In this document: positions 1-11,359 of the stretch, in pieces
How the letters are laid out: the number at the start of each line of letters is the position of its first letter
Position numbering within the stretch: the stretch's first letter is position 1
DNA from: Turritopsis dohrnii
Taxonomy: Eukaryota; Cnidaria; Hydrozoa; Anthoathecata; Oceaniidae
DNA length: 64,000 nt
Reading direction: 5' to 3'
NCBI GenBank assembly: GCA_027922465.2
Contig: BQMF02000069.1
Location: forward strand, 310,001 to 374,000
Made by a program: the position numbers and the translations under genes
Notes under the pieces: model-generated
The model's input: the letters and a program-made list of their open reading frames with translations, nothing else
The model's database searches: none
What the model was told of the DNA's origin: nothing

Positions 1-112
1 TAACCTTATTTGGGCATCTAAAGACGCATTTATTAAACTTTCAGCCAATCAAATCGAAGCTCAAATATAATAAATAATTGCCAAGCACCCACGTGCAGTC
101 TTTCTGATCACG

Positions 113-1621
113 ATGGATAACGAAAGTCCTTCCAGGAAAAGAAGTAATGTTCTATCTTTTTTTGAAACTATTAAAATCATCCAATTTATAAATAGTACAG
201 TTTCGTTGTTAATTAATGAGGAAATTAAGGCATAAAAGTACTTATCGAGTGAGCATGATAATAGTGAGTCTTCCTACCAGAAAAGCAAAAACGGTTGTTC
301 CGTGTGTTAAACTTTTATATACGAAATGATAAATCTCATCAGAAAGTTGTTTATGACGTCTTATTACAGTTTGGAAATTCTGTTTTCTTCGTTCAATTTA
401 AAAATCCAGTTAAATACTACATACATATGATGTAATAAGTATTTTGTGGATGTGCATAACATCTGTAAATGCATTGACTTCATTCTTCTACCAACTGAGT
501 ATATAAAATATATAAAAGTTGTTCAAACTGCGTAAATAAAATGTAGCATTATCAAAAATTACAAAGAATTATTAACTAAAGAGACTATCCAATTTTTGAT
601 GCCTTTAAATAATGTAGTTTATGTTGCTTTACAGAATGTGTGGAGAAAAGCATGGATGGTTATGTCATTGGTATAAGCCCAATCAAAACAAGCAGAAATT
701 CATCTAAGAAGTATTTCAATGTTGACTTGGCAACTCAAACAGAAATTAAAAATGCTGTATGTTTTTCACCTTCCAAACGCTCATTGTTTGAGGACGTATC
801 CCAAAATGCTGGAGGTGTTGAAATATCTAAGGCAAGAATGTCTGAAGACATGAAAACTATTTTCATCTCAGATTATAGCACAGTCAAAGTGAAGGAGTTA
901 GGGTATCCTTGTGTCAAAAGATACGATTTTACTACCATAACAGATATTATCAATGAAGTCCCATTAGATCACAAAGTTAACGTGAAAGGGGTTCTGATTT
1001 TGGGTGAGATCAGAAACGTGGAAATCCATAATGAAGAAGTCCCATTGCGTGAGGGATACATATCCGATCATACTGGATTTATGAGAATAACACTATGGAG
1101 AGAATAACCTCATTGCTCACGAATACAACCTACGATTTGATCAGATTGACCAAGATGAAATATGGAAATGAGGAAAAACTCCAGACAACGCATGTCACAT
1201 CTTGGCAAGTGAGCCCAACACAACTGGATGATTTTTGTGAACCAGACAAGGAAGCACAACTGTTTTACACAATTGTACGGTGACCGCAGTTGACAAAAAT
1301 GAGTGTGTTGTTTGTTCAATATGCAGTAAAAGTGCAAGTCTGCCAGAATCGGATTCTCCTTTGTTCACATGTGCATCTTGTGGAAAACTGATGTTGGTCA
1401 AGACTCTAAAAAGAAAGGTATTCTGGAAAGTTTTTTTCAAAGCAATTGATGGTACAAGGAAGGACTTGCCTAGCACTATTGAAAATTTGAGTAAATGTTT
1501 TCCAAACAAAAGCCTTGATGCAATGGACACAAATCAAATTTCATTGTTGTTGCTTACGAACAGTTTTGATGTTCAATATCAAGGTTCAACAGACACAATT
1601 GTTGAAATGAATTGCTTGTAG
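113..1621 (+). pseudogene. RPA1-like single-strand DNA-binding protein, spliced and frameshifted
   Basis: Proposed exon 1 (113-143) starts at an ATG and ends at a GTAATG donor. A TTTACAG acceptor closes the intron at 634, and exon 2 begins at 635 in the matching phase (phase 1), so the reading frame runs straight into the long open region from 640. The first ~155 residues look like an RPA1-type OB-fold region ending in GFMRITLWRE. The 3' part (1280-1621) carries a C-x2-C-x15-C-x2-C ribbon (CSIC...CASC), as in the zinc-ribbon OB domain at the RPA1 C-terminus. The frame changes twice, near 1097-1107 and near 1270-1280, with similarity-like sequence continuing in the next frame, so this copy looks broken unless the assembly has indel errors. 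It lies just outside the hAT-type element that starts at 1922. The role, single-strand DNA binding, is inferred from fold signatures only. It could be a transposon-captured RPA gene. Confidence 0.55.
144..634 (+). other. Predicted intron of the RPA-like gene
   Basis: A GTAATG donor follows codon 10 plus one base, and a pyrimidine-rich TTGCTTTACAG acceptor precedes 635. The split codon rebuilds an AAA lysine. The intervening 491 bases are AT-rich with stops in all frames. Confidence 0.5.
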
Positions 1622-1921
1622 AGGTTACTTCTGATCACTATCCAAGATTGTTTGTTCTCTGCTTTTTAACTGCAAGTTTTGTTTTCTATGAGATACTTAT
1701 GATACCTGTTTGATTTCACCTCACCATGCTGAAGAGCGTTAAATTGTTTGTTTTTAATTCAAGTTTTTGATTGGATTTCTTTTGTTCCTTTTTATTTTGA
1801 ACATCCATAGGATATTCATTCTTCTGTTAGTCATTACTTTTGTTGAACTCGTTGATTTCTTCCATGTTTTGGTTATTCCCTACAACTATTTTTAATTTTG
1901 TTCCAGATTCTATATTGAGTC
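1622..1921. other. Non-coding 3' flank
   Basis: An AT-rich, T-rich stretch between the RPA-like stop and the hAT-type left end. I see no gene in it. Confidence 0.6.
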
Positions 1922-2242
1922 CAGGGGCGGACGCAGGGTACGGCTCATACGGCTCAAGCCGTAGCAAAATTAAGTCAAGAGAATGATTACTAAAAATGAT
2001 CTACTGTCGTGCTTCTTTGTCTGTTTGTCTATTCTTGACGCCGTGTCGTAATCACTCGATAACGGCGTCGTTTGAAAATCAATGGAATAGGTTTTTTATG
2101 CATTAGCGCATTATTTGTTGGCGCCCCATTTGACTCGCAAATTTTAGGTAAGCTATAACTGCAAACCACTGCTGTATTGTTCTTCTTTACGGCTCAGAAA
2201 TCGGCTCCTTTTGATCAATGATGATAGGGGTTATAACTAACA

Positions 2243-4497
2243 CCCAATGGGCACGCGAACGTTGGTTCAACGTTGAACCAACGTCACACCAATCGTCGGA
2301 ACAACGTTGAATTATGATTGAATTTGAAAGGTGAGACAACGTTATTTCACAGACTAAGTTACAACGTTAAAATACCAACGTTGATTCAACGTTTTATATT
2401 CAACGTTGTGTTAATGTTGATGAGCAGACGTTGATGCAACGTCACTTCCCAACGTCGGAACCAACGTTGGATTATGATTGAATTTGAAAGGTGAGACAAC
2501 GTTATTTCACCATGGCAGTTTCAACGTTGACATACTGATGTTGATTCAACGTTTGATGTGTAACCTTGACTTAATATTGGTTTAAAACATGATTTCGATC
2601 AGCTTGAAAGAGAACTTCATTTTACATTAGAGACAAGACATAACAGCAAATTCCGTTTTAGCATGTTTCTTAACAAATATATAATAAATATATACAATGA
2701 CTTTCATACACGTTTTCTTTTTTCATAAGAAACCTGATCACTTGCTTTAGGGCTGGAGTTCTCAGCTTCAAAGGTTCTTATTAAGTTCCTTGCTTTTTAA
2801 CTGTGTTTTTTCATTTGGCGTGACACGTTTCTATTATTATCATCACACAAGAATTTAGTACATTTCAGAAAAAGAAAATTGTTGCTGTTTTTTCATTCTT
2901 CAGCCTAGTAACTTCCTGAGCAATTCATTATTTTTAAGCCATTTTCAGCCTCAGGTTCCTTATAAACGCGTTCCTTACAAAACAAAAAAACATAAAACAT
3001 TAACATATATATACATGTGTATATAAACTGAAAATAATTTTAAAAATCAAGATCAAAAAACCGAGGAACCGAATATAAGTGACGATCGTTGTTGAGGCAT
3101 TTCTAGATAAACTTCAGACCTTTTGATTCATTAAAAAGAATTATTTACTACACACACAAAACTCTCTTACTTCACATATGAAGGACATGGTTTTTACATG
3201 CAATATTTGCAAGAGAACGTTTGAAAGCCTCAGGGGACATAACATACATTATGTCTCTTGTAAACGCAAAGATCGCAATTACAACACACGTTTAAATCGC
3301 TCAAGTATCACACTTGAAGATGTGACGGAGATGGAAACCAATACTATGTCATCTTAAGCATAGTAAAGATAAGGGTTTAATCATTTAATTCTGTGTGTGG
3401 GCCGGCTAGGAAAACTTAAAAGTGGACTGTCAAAACCTTGTGAGCTTTCGAGAATTTTTTACTAGTATAAAGGTGTTCTTTGAAAAGCCCGAACAAGGCA
3501 CTTTAAGTAAAAATGACAACTAACGGACTAGTAACTCGGACATAGTCAATATTCAACACACTTAACAATACTCTTCGTAAAAACTAAATCAAATGAGACC
3601 ATTCACCTTTCTTCCACACTTTCGTTTAGTTTAACTTCTGTTCTACTTAAACAGAGTTTAAGACATTGACAGCACTGATGTGACATAATTCTTAAAACGT
3701 TGATTCAACGTTGTATTTCCATCTGATGAAATAACGTTATTGATCCAATGTTGTATCAACGTTGATTTACAAACGCTGCATCAACCTCACTTTTCAAACG
3801 TTGGTTCAACGTTGAAATTTCTTCCGTTGAAATAACATTATCGATCCAATGTTGGTTCAACGTTGATTTGCAAATGTTGTATCAATGTTAGTTTTCAGAC
3901 GTTGTTTCAACGGTGAACATAACAACGTTGATGAAACGTCATTTCCGCAACGTTGCTTCAACGTTGTATTTGCATCCGTTGAATGAACGTTATTGATCCA
4001 ATGTTGTATCAATGTTGATTTACAAACGCTGCATCAACCTCACTTTTCAAACGTTGGTTCAACGTCGAAATTTCTTCCGTTGAAATAACGTTATCGATCC
4101 AATGTTGGTTCAACGTTGATTTGCAAATGTTGTATCAATGTTAGTTTTCAGACGTTGTTTCAACGGTGAACATAACAACGTTGATGAAACGTCATTTCCA
4201 CAACGTTGGTTCAACGTTGTATTTGCATCCGTTGAAATAACGTTAAAAGATACAATGTTGTTTCAACGTTGGTTTTCAAATGTTACATCAACGTTGTAAT
4301 TTCAACGTTGATTAAGTGTTGGTAATTATTCCGTTCATCTAACGTTGCCAAAACAACGTTGAACCAACGTTGAAAAAACGTTTGTCGAATCAACGTAATT
4401 TTTACAACGTTGAACCAAGGTTGATTATAGGTTGTCGACCGACCGACCATAATTCAACCAAAATTCAACGTTGAAATAACGTCGCGTGCCCATTGGG
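2243..4497. mobile_element. TIR element packed with ACGTTG palindromes
   Basis: The ends CCCAATGGGCACGCGA and TCGCGTGCCCATTGGG are exact inverted copies, flanked by CA on both sides. The outer ~330 bp on the left (to 2575) and ~800 bp on the right (from 3695) consist almost entirely of AACGTT/CAACGTTG variants every 15-30 bases, in both orientations. The unique core (2580-3690) contains a small zinc-finger ORF. The superfamily is not assigned. The TIR core is similar to that of the element at 30393-31024. Confidence 0.75.
3178..3357 (+). CDS. 59-aa zinc-finger ORF inside the ACGTTG element
   Basis: An ATG-to-TAA frame of 59 codons. Residues 7-28 carry a zinc-finger-like pattern, FTCNICKRTFESLRGHN..., with Cys8, Cys11, His21 or His24 and Cys28, followed by a basic stretch (KRKDRN) and an acidic, Ser/Thr-rich tail. 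It lies in the only non-repetitive part of the 2.25-kb element. C2HC fingers of this kind often sit at the start of Gag-like or transposon DNA-binding proteins, so it may be a stand-alone accessory protein, a first exon, or a remnant of a larger ORF. No start context or splice donor decides between these. Confidence 0.4.
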   Translation: MKDMVFTCNICKRTFESLRGHNIHYVSCKRKDRNYNTRLNRSSITLEDVTEMETNTMSS

Positions 4498-4894
4498 CAG
4501 TTTTGAGCCGTATTGCAGCTCTTCGATACGGCTCAAAGTTACTGCTCAAGTCCCGATTTTACGGTAGTTGGACACCTATACCCCTAATCCCAGCTTCATG
4601 GTACTTCTTTCGGTTTTCCATTTGTTTTGAAAGTGCGGCTGTCGTGCCAAAAGTACGCAAGACGATAATACGTATCAGAACAAATCCTTAGGCTTTAAAT
4701 CTTTCGGTTGTCGGTAAAGTAAGCAAATACGGCTCAAAACTCACACACGTGCATCATCCTATGAACCTCCATCTCAATTTGTCTGGATCGGACATGATGC
4801 ATAGGGAAAAAGTTTTTGAGGCGCTTAATCTCAACGATAACATGGCAACAGAATACTTAAATTTACCCATACTGATGAAGAAAGGTTTTTGTGT

Positions 4895-5016
4895 TTCAAT
4901 GAGCACATGGATCTGGTAGATAAAGCCTTGAAAAAGTACTTTACAGCTGAGAGAAATACAGAACATACATGGTGTGGTAGGAGACATCATGTTAGATGCA
5001 CAGTCATTGCTTTAAA
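4895..5016 (+). pseudogene. Exon-like fragment in the hAT-type composite
   Basis: An open frame with coding-like character (FNEHMDLVDKALKKYFT...HTWCGRRHHVRCTVIAL) ends at a strong AAA/GTAAGT donor at 5017. The sequence just upstream (from 4762) also reads as open but in another frame, so the exon is probably broken. The family is not recognised. Position inside the hAT-type element suggests cargo or a transposase remnant. Confidence 0.3.
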
Positions 5017-5107
5017 GTAAGTTTATGTTTTTCTTTATATTTTACTTTGTAAACGTAAGTGTTAGTTTGTTTTTTTAATTATTATACATTAATTCAAATT
5101 CACTTAA

Positions 5108-6152
5108 GGTTACTGTAAAGGAAAAAATTGATAAAAATCACATTTTCTGATTTTTTGATATTATTATAGAGCGGAGCTTAATTTTCCATATGCAATAAAT
5201 CTTTTTTGTCAAAAGTGTTTTTATTTCCCAAAATACGAGGAAAAACCGTTTTTGAGAGAAAATTCTGCTGGAGGATTTTAAATAAAACATGTAAACATTG
5301 ATCCTCACCTTCAGTATGCATTATTAGAATGAATGAACTTTGTAGTTAGAAGCTTATCATCGTGTTTCTTATTGAACAAACAAATCAAATATTATTATTA
5401 AAAATTTTACGCCATGAACAGACAACGCTATCGAAAAAACGCATTTACTGCCAGTAGAAAAAGAAAACGAAAAATTTCAACGAGAAAGTTCAATGACGAA
5501 CAAAAATTGTTGCTGAAAGAGATTGTTGAGAAAGAAAATTTATAACAATAGAGCACCATTCCGCACGTTTGTTTATCATGCTGAAAGTTTCCAGCTGAGT
5601 AATTTTTTAAAACCGCGTTTTCTCAAAATTAAATTTATGTAAAAATTCTACCAATAAGGAGTTCCTGTGACAGGAATATTTATCGAATTGCTAAAATAAT
5701 TATACCCACGTGATCACAACAGACTGTAGAACAAAACCGTGTCACAGTTTTTGAAATAATTATGCCAATCAAAAATAAATCGTTGCTTTAGCTTTGGAGT
5801 TAGCATAATTATGTTACTTAAAACTTCTTTCATCATAACTTTTGAAAGACTTAATTATTTAAAAAACGCTGACACGGTTTTTGAGTTCGATCTTTTGAGA
5901 ACATGATGCAATAATCTTTAGAAAGAAATTTCAAAAATCTGTGTCACAGGAACTTGTCAAACACAACTACAAACTTTTTTGTTTTCAGCTCAAATTTCCA
6001 AAAAATGATTAACTTACCTTTTTGCAAATTAGACCATCTTTTAGAGGAAAAACAGAGCTTTTCAGAAATATATACTTTTATATAATAATTGTTTAAAACT
6101 TGGGAGTTATTGTGTAAAAACCAAAGGTGTGCATTTTTCCTTTACAGTAACC
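5108..6152. mobile_element. TTAA-flanked MITE, 1045 bp
   Basis: The ends GGTTACTGTAAAGGAAAAA and its inverted copy at 6134-6152 are flanked by TTAA (5104-5107 and 6153-6156). TTAA duplications are typical of piggyBac and Kolobok superfamilies. The interior is AT-rich with no convincing ORF, so the element is non-autonomous. Confidence 0.65.
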
Positions 6153-6156
6153 TTAA

Positions 6157-7070
6157 TGACCGAAACAACACAACAACAAAAAAGCTTCTGAAAGTTATGT
6201 GAGTGTGGATTCAATATTCACATGCATGGCTTTTTATATTTGTAACTTTGACGAAAAACAAATTTTTATAATTTCTATGTGGGGCTTCTTTTTATTTATT
6301 ATTTTTTGCCTTGCTAAACTCCTGGTTGGGATTTTACTCAGAGTCGTTGGACTTGATTATTACACAACTTATTATGTTTTTTAAACATGGTACCTTTTGG
6401 CGGTGATCAAAAACTACAGAGTTTGCATGTATACATTAACTTTATTTTGTGATATTTAATTTCATTAGATAATATATGCAATTATTTTGAGATTTCTCAC
6501 TGATAATGAGCATTCGTATAGCTATGTGTTGTTAGCTTTATTTGGAAAAAATTCAGTAGTGAGTTTATGAGGGTTAATGAGGAACAAGCAATGCAAATCT
6601 GCGAGGAACAAAATTGGTGTTCTGTCTTGTGTTTGTTGGACTTTCACCAGTCATACATAAGTCATGCACCCATTATGCACCCACTTTGAGGATAAAATTG
6701 AAACCAAATGCTATTAGTGTGGCCTGTTAAGTGTAAGCTGGATGAATCTTATCTCACAATCCATATTTTGTTTTGTTTTGAGGGGACATTAATATCAAGC
6801 ACTTTTCACATAATCACTATGTTCTGTTGGTTCCTGGGTTTCTTTATAAAAGAAAAGGAACCACAGGAACATCTAAGATTCAAAGAACACCTTCAGCTTA
6901 GAAGGAATAGTTGCCCAAAATTGAATAAATTTCTCATGATATTTTCAACATGCCAATTGAGTTTATCTTCTTCTACAGACAAAGCTAAGGAAAGCCATGA
7001 AGAATTAGCATTATTGGATGATGATGTTACAACCCATATTGACACGTCCTCTGCAGCTTCTCCCAAGGAT
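6157..7070 (+). other. AT-rich hAT-composite interior with exon-like pieces
   Basis: Mostly non-coding. A TTCTTCTACAG acceptor at about 6978 precedes an open segment (6979-7070, DKAKESHEELALLDDDVTTH...) interrupted by the MITE at 7071. It is probably an exon of a decayed gene carried by the composite element. No family is recognised. Confidence 0.3.
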
Positions 7071-7786
7071 CATGGAGGTATAAAACAGAAGGAGAACGAA
7101 CTCTTATTTTTCTATTATTCAGATAATGACTATTCTATTCATTGCGGTATCACTTTGATGTCATCCGTGATGCGCTTTCGGCTGGTTGTCGGTGAAACGA
7201 ATACTTTTTTAAAAATTAACGACAATTTAAAAACCAAATATCATCCATTATAACAACGGATCAACTTGCTGCATAGTGACAAGCAGATTATTAAACCTAA
7301 AGCTTCCTTGAGAAACAAATGAAAATCTATGTTTTTATACAGAGTTGAAGATATCGCGTAATTCATGTATAAGTTCCAATCTACATATCTTCTGACTTAA
7401 ATGCGTCTCGATAGTGCCGCGGTACGTGCAAAAACTTAGGATTATTCTCTCTTCAAAAACTGAAGCTCGGCGAAACTGCTTGAGGGGATCACGAGATATA
7501 TAGACCTAAAGTTGCAATGTTTTCGTTGCATATTTGTGACGTTTTTGCATAATTCTCCCAATTCCTACAGATTATGCATGCTAAGAACTTTACCCTAACG
7601 ATCTTTAATCACATTGGAGAATTGATATGAACGAAATTTTCACGCAAGAACGCCAAAATTATAAAAATTATGCAAGATGATAGCAATTATATGTTATTAC
7701 ACACTGAGGACTTAAACAATGCAGCGCATCACGGATAGTACAATAGCAGATTTTGAGTTCGTTCTCCTTCTGTTTTATACCTCCAT
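7071..7786. mobile_element. 716-bp MITE with CATGGAGG ends, copy 1
   Basis: The left end CATGGAGGTATAAAACAGAA is matched by an inverted ~31-bp right end. The flanks are CCAAGGAT (7063-7070) and GCAAGGAT (7787-7794), a 7-of-8 target duplication. It interrupts an exon-like segment. It is the same length as, and nearly identical to, the copy at 22602-23317. The ~31-bp TIRs starting CATG plus 8-bp duplications recall the P superfamily; hAT is the alternative. Confidence 0.8.
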
Positions 7787-7794
7787 GCAAGGAT

Positions 7795-8807
7795 ATATAT
7801 AAAATCATTTATTGACAATGTTTTTGAGCTCGAAAAAGACAAAACAGATGGATGGCCATTTCATTTGAAATGGCTAGATGCTTATTCTTTTATTTTTATT
7901 TTTGAAATTCCTCAACTACTCTTTCTTGGTGGGAAATCAGCTTTAGTCAAAGAAATGTTTCGTGTGTTGACAAGGTCCTTATGTTCTGGTAGTTTTATTC
8001 CATGCTTGTCATGATTGATAATTGAATGAAACAAATAGTAGAATTCAATGATAAGTTTGTGTCAAATTATATAGATGTGATTTGGAATTATCTAGAAAAA
8101 GAACTTGCATTTTCAAGTGATCTGAATTAGTGTGGGAATTTAATATCTAACCAGATTTTAGAAGAAATAAAGAGAAATAATTTTTTTCCTATAAATGATG
8201 ATAAAGCTGTTATGATTATACTAAGAAGTCTTTGTTTTAAGAGAAGATTTTGTTTTGCGGAGTGTGGTCGATTGTCTACTGAAAACATACAAGTAGAATA
8301 GGAAGAATTATTTTATGTGGACAGTTCTGTCTTGACTATATATTCACTGTATACTCTATGAGAACATACTATTTTATTTATGTATTTAAATAAAAAAATA
8401 AATGGTGGGAGACCTCATACTAATTCTAATTCACCATAATATATAAGATATTTTAATTTTGAATTTGTTCACCTTTTGTCTTTTTTAGCACAAACATCAA
8501 CAGATCGACCTAGATTTAATGAAGTGCTAGAGGTATGGAAAGGTGCCAAAGGATGTTGAGAAGAGTAAGAAGTCAAGGAGGAGTGCAGGACAAAAATCAA
8601 CATAGAGGGCGCAAAATTATAACTTGCACTAGCACCATGAATTTATAGGAAAACTGCATTCTTAGTTGGTTCAGTTTTGACAAAATTTATGGTGCCAATT
8701 TTCATTATAATTTTTTCAAATACACTGTTTTTTAGCCTCTTAGTTCAATTTTGTGTTCCATTTTGCTTGGGTGAAATAAATTTGCTTTTGAAAATGAGAA
8801 TGCTAGT
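7795..8807. other. AT-rich composite interior
   Basis: No intact gene. An open exon-like segment follows a TTTTTTAG acceptor at about 8489 and includes ...STDRPRFNEVLEVWKGAKGC before a stop. It is possibly the 3' end of the same decayed gene seen upstream. Confidence 0.3.
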
Positions 8808-9155
8808 AAATTCTTCGTGCAACGAAAGGAATGTGTAATCGTGCAGTGTGTTTGGTATTTTAGACGTTTAATATAATGATGCAGTTAATAAAATACTGTA
8901 ATTGTTTTGTTATGTATATGCTGTGTTAATCTAAAAAAAGCTACTGTATTCAGCTTCTATTCTTCTATCCACCTTTGAATAACAAAATTCTTCGTGCAAC
9001 GAAAGGAATGTGTAATCATGCAGTGTGTTTGGTATTTTAGACGTTTAATATAATGATGCAGTTAATAAAATACTGTAATTGTTTTGTTATGTATATGCTG
9101 TGTTAATCTAAAAAAAGCTACTGTATTCAGCTTCTATTCTTCTATCCACCTTTGG
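8808..9155. repeat. Tandem duplication, 177-bp period
   Basis: The block beginning AAATTCTTCGTGCAACGAAA is repeated at 8985, almost base for base, with a one-base difference (ATCG versus ATCA). It looks recent. Confidence 0.85.
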
Positions 9156-9365
9156 TTAAAATGTTTAATGTAGGCTAATTTTGGTGTCGGGGGTTCAAAG
9201 TAGCTAACTGGAAATGAACGTTCATCTCCCGGGAATGCATTTGTCCGTAAATCGGGTTATTCCGATCGGGTTATACCGAGAAAAATCGGGGAATCGGAAT
9301 TCTTATTGGAATCCACCAGGTTGAGCCGTACCTATAAAATAATACTGCGTTCGCCCCTGTGAGTC

Positions 9366-9835
9366 CATTGTGTTGAGTCTCCATCAAGAGGTCATTTCAA
9401 AGTTTCTTGTTAATGATTTATCATAATGTATGATAAAAACATAGCACATTATTGTGTTCCAACCAATGGTGTGAATACGTGCAATGTTGGTCTAGCTGTA
9501 ACCTGATTTCCTGCCTTGCCTTCCTTACTCATTACTCTATGAGAAACTGGAATAACTTTTTCCATACTGTTGTATGTGCAGGCTATTGCAAATGGTTCAT
9601 CTGAAAAGTCATCGGACTACGACATACAGTTCATATGGCATGAGTTGGCAAAACTTCAATGCGAAAACCTTGACTTTCTTGCGTAGTTTGCTGAACTGAA
9701 ATTGTCGCATGAACTTACCCACGGTGTAAACCTTATAAAATATGTCTTCAAAACAAGAGTAAATTTTAAGGGTCGCCTCGTTCATTTGAATATTTTCTAA
9801 GTGATCATCACTAAAATGTAACATTGGCGCATTGG
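9366..9835. other. Unannotated flank right of the hAT-type element
   Basis: Resumes after the TGAGTC target copy. AT-rich, and no gene is seen. Confidence 0.5.
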
Positions 9836-11154
9836 ATCAATTTTCGCGTGGACAAATTTTCGCGGATGAATTATTTTTCCATTTCGCGGGGACATATTTT
9901 CGCGGATAGCCTAACTTCAAATAATTCGCGTGGACTAATTTTCGCGGATGGCAGTAGATAAAAAAAATTTTTTGTCTTCAAAATGTATTATACACGAACA
10001 AAGGTTACGAAAAACTAAAATACAGTGTTAAACTAATCGTCCTGTTCATTATCTATACCCATTTTTGACTTTAGGACACCTGTGGTGGAGTAAAGTATTT
10101 AAAATACCCGTGGTTTCTCTTCCTCCTACTACTACTCCAAGTTATGAGCGTTTTTGTGCAACGTTTACATGACATCGTTGCCGAATTCGCAAATTTGGTC
10201 TAATTCGGACTTCCAGTTGACCAATTTTCATGAAAATTTGCACAGAGCACAATTGAAAGGTGCTGATTTTGAATTTGACAATGATTTTGCCAGGTTTGAC
10301 TAAAATTGGGCAATTTAGGCCAAATTTGGACCAAATTTCGAAAGTTCTTCAATTTTCATGAAATTTTGCACAGATCACAATTGAAAGGTGCTGATTTCAA
10401 ATTTGACAATGATATTGCCAGGTTTGACTAAAATTGGGCCATTTAGGCCAAATTTGGACCAAATTTCGAAAGTTCTTCAATTTTCATGAAATTTTGCACA
10501 GATCACAATTGATAGGAGCTGATTTCAATTGACAATGATTTTGCTAGGTTTGACTAAATTTGGGCGATTTAGGCCAAATTTGAACCATATTTCTAAAATT
10601 CTTCAATTTTCATGAAATTTTGCATGTATTTACATTTGATAGGTGCTGATTTCAAGTTTGACAGTCATTTTGTCAGATAGTGTAAAAATGGACAATTTGG
10701 ACCAAATTTGGACCAAATTTAGAAAGTTCTTCAAATTTCACAAATTTTGCACAGATCACATTTGAAACCTGTTAATTTCGAATTTGACAGTCATTTTGTC
10801 AGATTTGACCAGAAATGGGTCATTCGGGCAAAATTTGGACTTCTGCAATATTCATAAAAATTTGTACAACACATAATTAGAAGTTGTTGATTTTGAATTT
10901 GCCAGTCATTTTTGTTAGATTTGAACATAATTTGGCAATTCGGCAATGTTGTATTTTTTAGACTAGATATGCATCGTTGTATTACGTCCTGAAGTCTTCA
11001 AGCCAAGCGGATCCTTTTGTTTGAAATTCAAACATCTGTATTATAGAGAAAAAAAGTAACATTTCGCGGAGACATATTTTCGCGGATGAAGACATTGCAA
11101 ACTTTTCGCGGAGTCATATTTTCGCGGAAATTGCCAAAACCAGCGAAAATTAAT
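9836..11154. mobile_element. Element with TTTTCGCG-type subterminal repeats
   Basis: The left end ATCAATTTTCGCGTGG and the right end CCAGCGAAAATTAAT are imperfect inverted copies. Several (A)TTTTCGCGG(A) motifs lie inside both ends (9841-9950 and 11063-11130), arranged as subterminal repeats. The interior holds a tandem array and no ORF of note. Confidence 0.5.
10190..10960. repeat. Tandem array of ~126-bp units, about six copies
   Basis: Units share TTTTCATGAAATTTTGCACA, a GGTGCTGATTT segment and an AATTTGGACCAAATTT segment. Unit starts fall near 10226, 10352, 10481, 10606, 10735 and 10850. Divergence rises toward the right. Minisatellite-like, inside the TTTTCGCG element. Confidence 0.8.
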
Positions 11155-11359
11155 CTCGTTAAGGTAGTTTTTTTCGAAGCATATCTATTTTCCACACATT
11201 CCTGCCGCCAGCGTAAAATTTTCATATAATCCATTCAAAATTCTTGCCATTCGCTAGTCCTAAGTGTAATTCTAAGAATTCAGATTTTGATAATCCCTAT
11301 GGCCCGTGAATACAGTTATTTGGTGTAAAAGTGGTTCAAAAGCAAATGTAAACATTCAT

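Larger units (their letters stand above)
1922..9359. mobile_element. hAT-type composite DNA transposon, 7.4 kb
   Basis: The left end CAGGGGCGGACGCAG and the right end CTGCGTTCGCCCCTG form an inverted pair with one mismatch. The CAGGGGCG form is common among hAT elements. TGAGTC (1916-1921) recurs at 9360-9365, and TGAGTCCA matches over 8 bases if the CA at the left border is counted, which fits an 8-bp hAT target duplication. The GAGCCGTA motif recurs near both ends (about 1940-1970, 4503-4540, 9323). Later insertions fill it: the ACGTTG element, a TTAA MITE and the 716-bp MITE. Exon-like fragments (4895-5016; 6979-7070) may be remains of its cargo. No intact transposase was recognised. Confidence 0.65.

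Noticed and set aside
6708..7253. 181-codon frame and the related 22434-22784 frame with an identical C-terminus
   Set aside because: The shared part is the 716-bp MITE sequence; the upstream parts are unrelated flanks.
10190..10960. Possible CRISPR-like array
   Set aside because: Units are ~126 bp, diverged and without short repeat/spacer structure; it is a eukaryotic minisatellite.
11253..11280. Helentron 3' end (AATTCT/AGAATT hairpin followed by CTAG on the minus strand)
   Set aside because: The following base is C rather than T and there is no comparison copy, so the boundary is not claimed.
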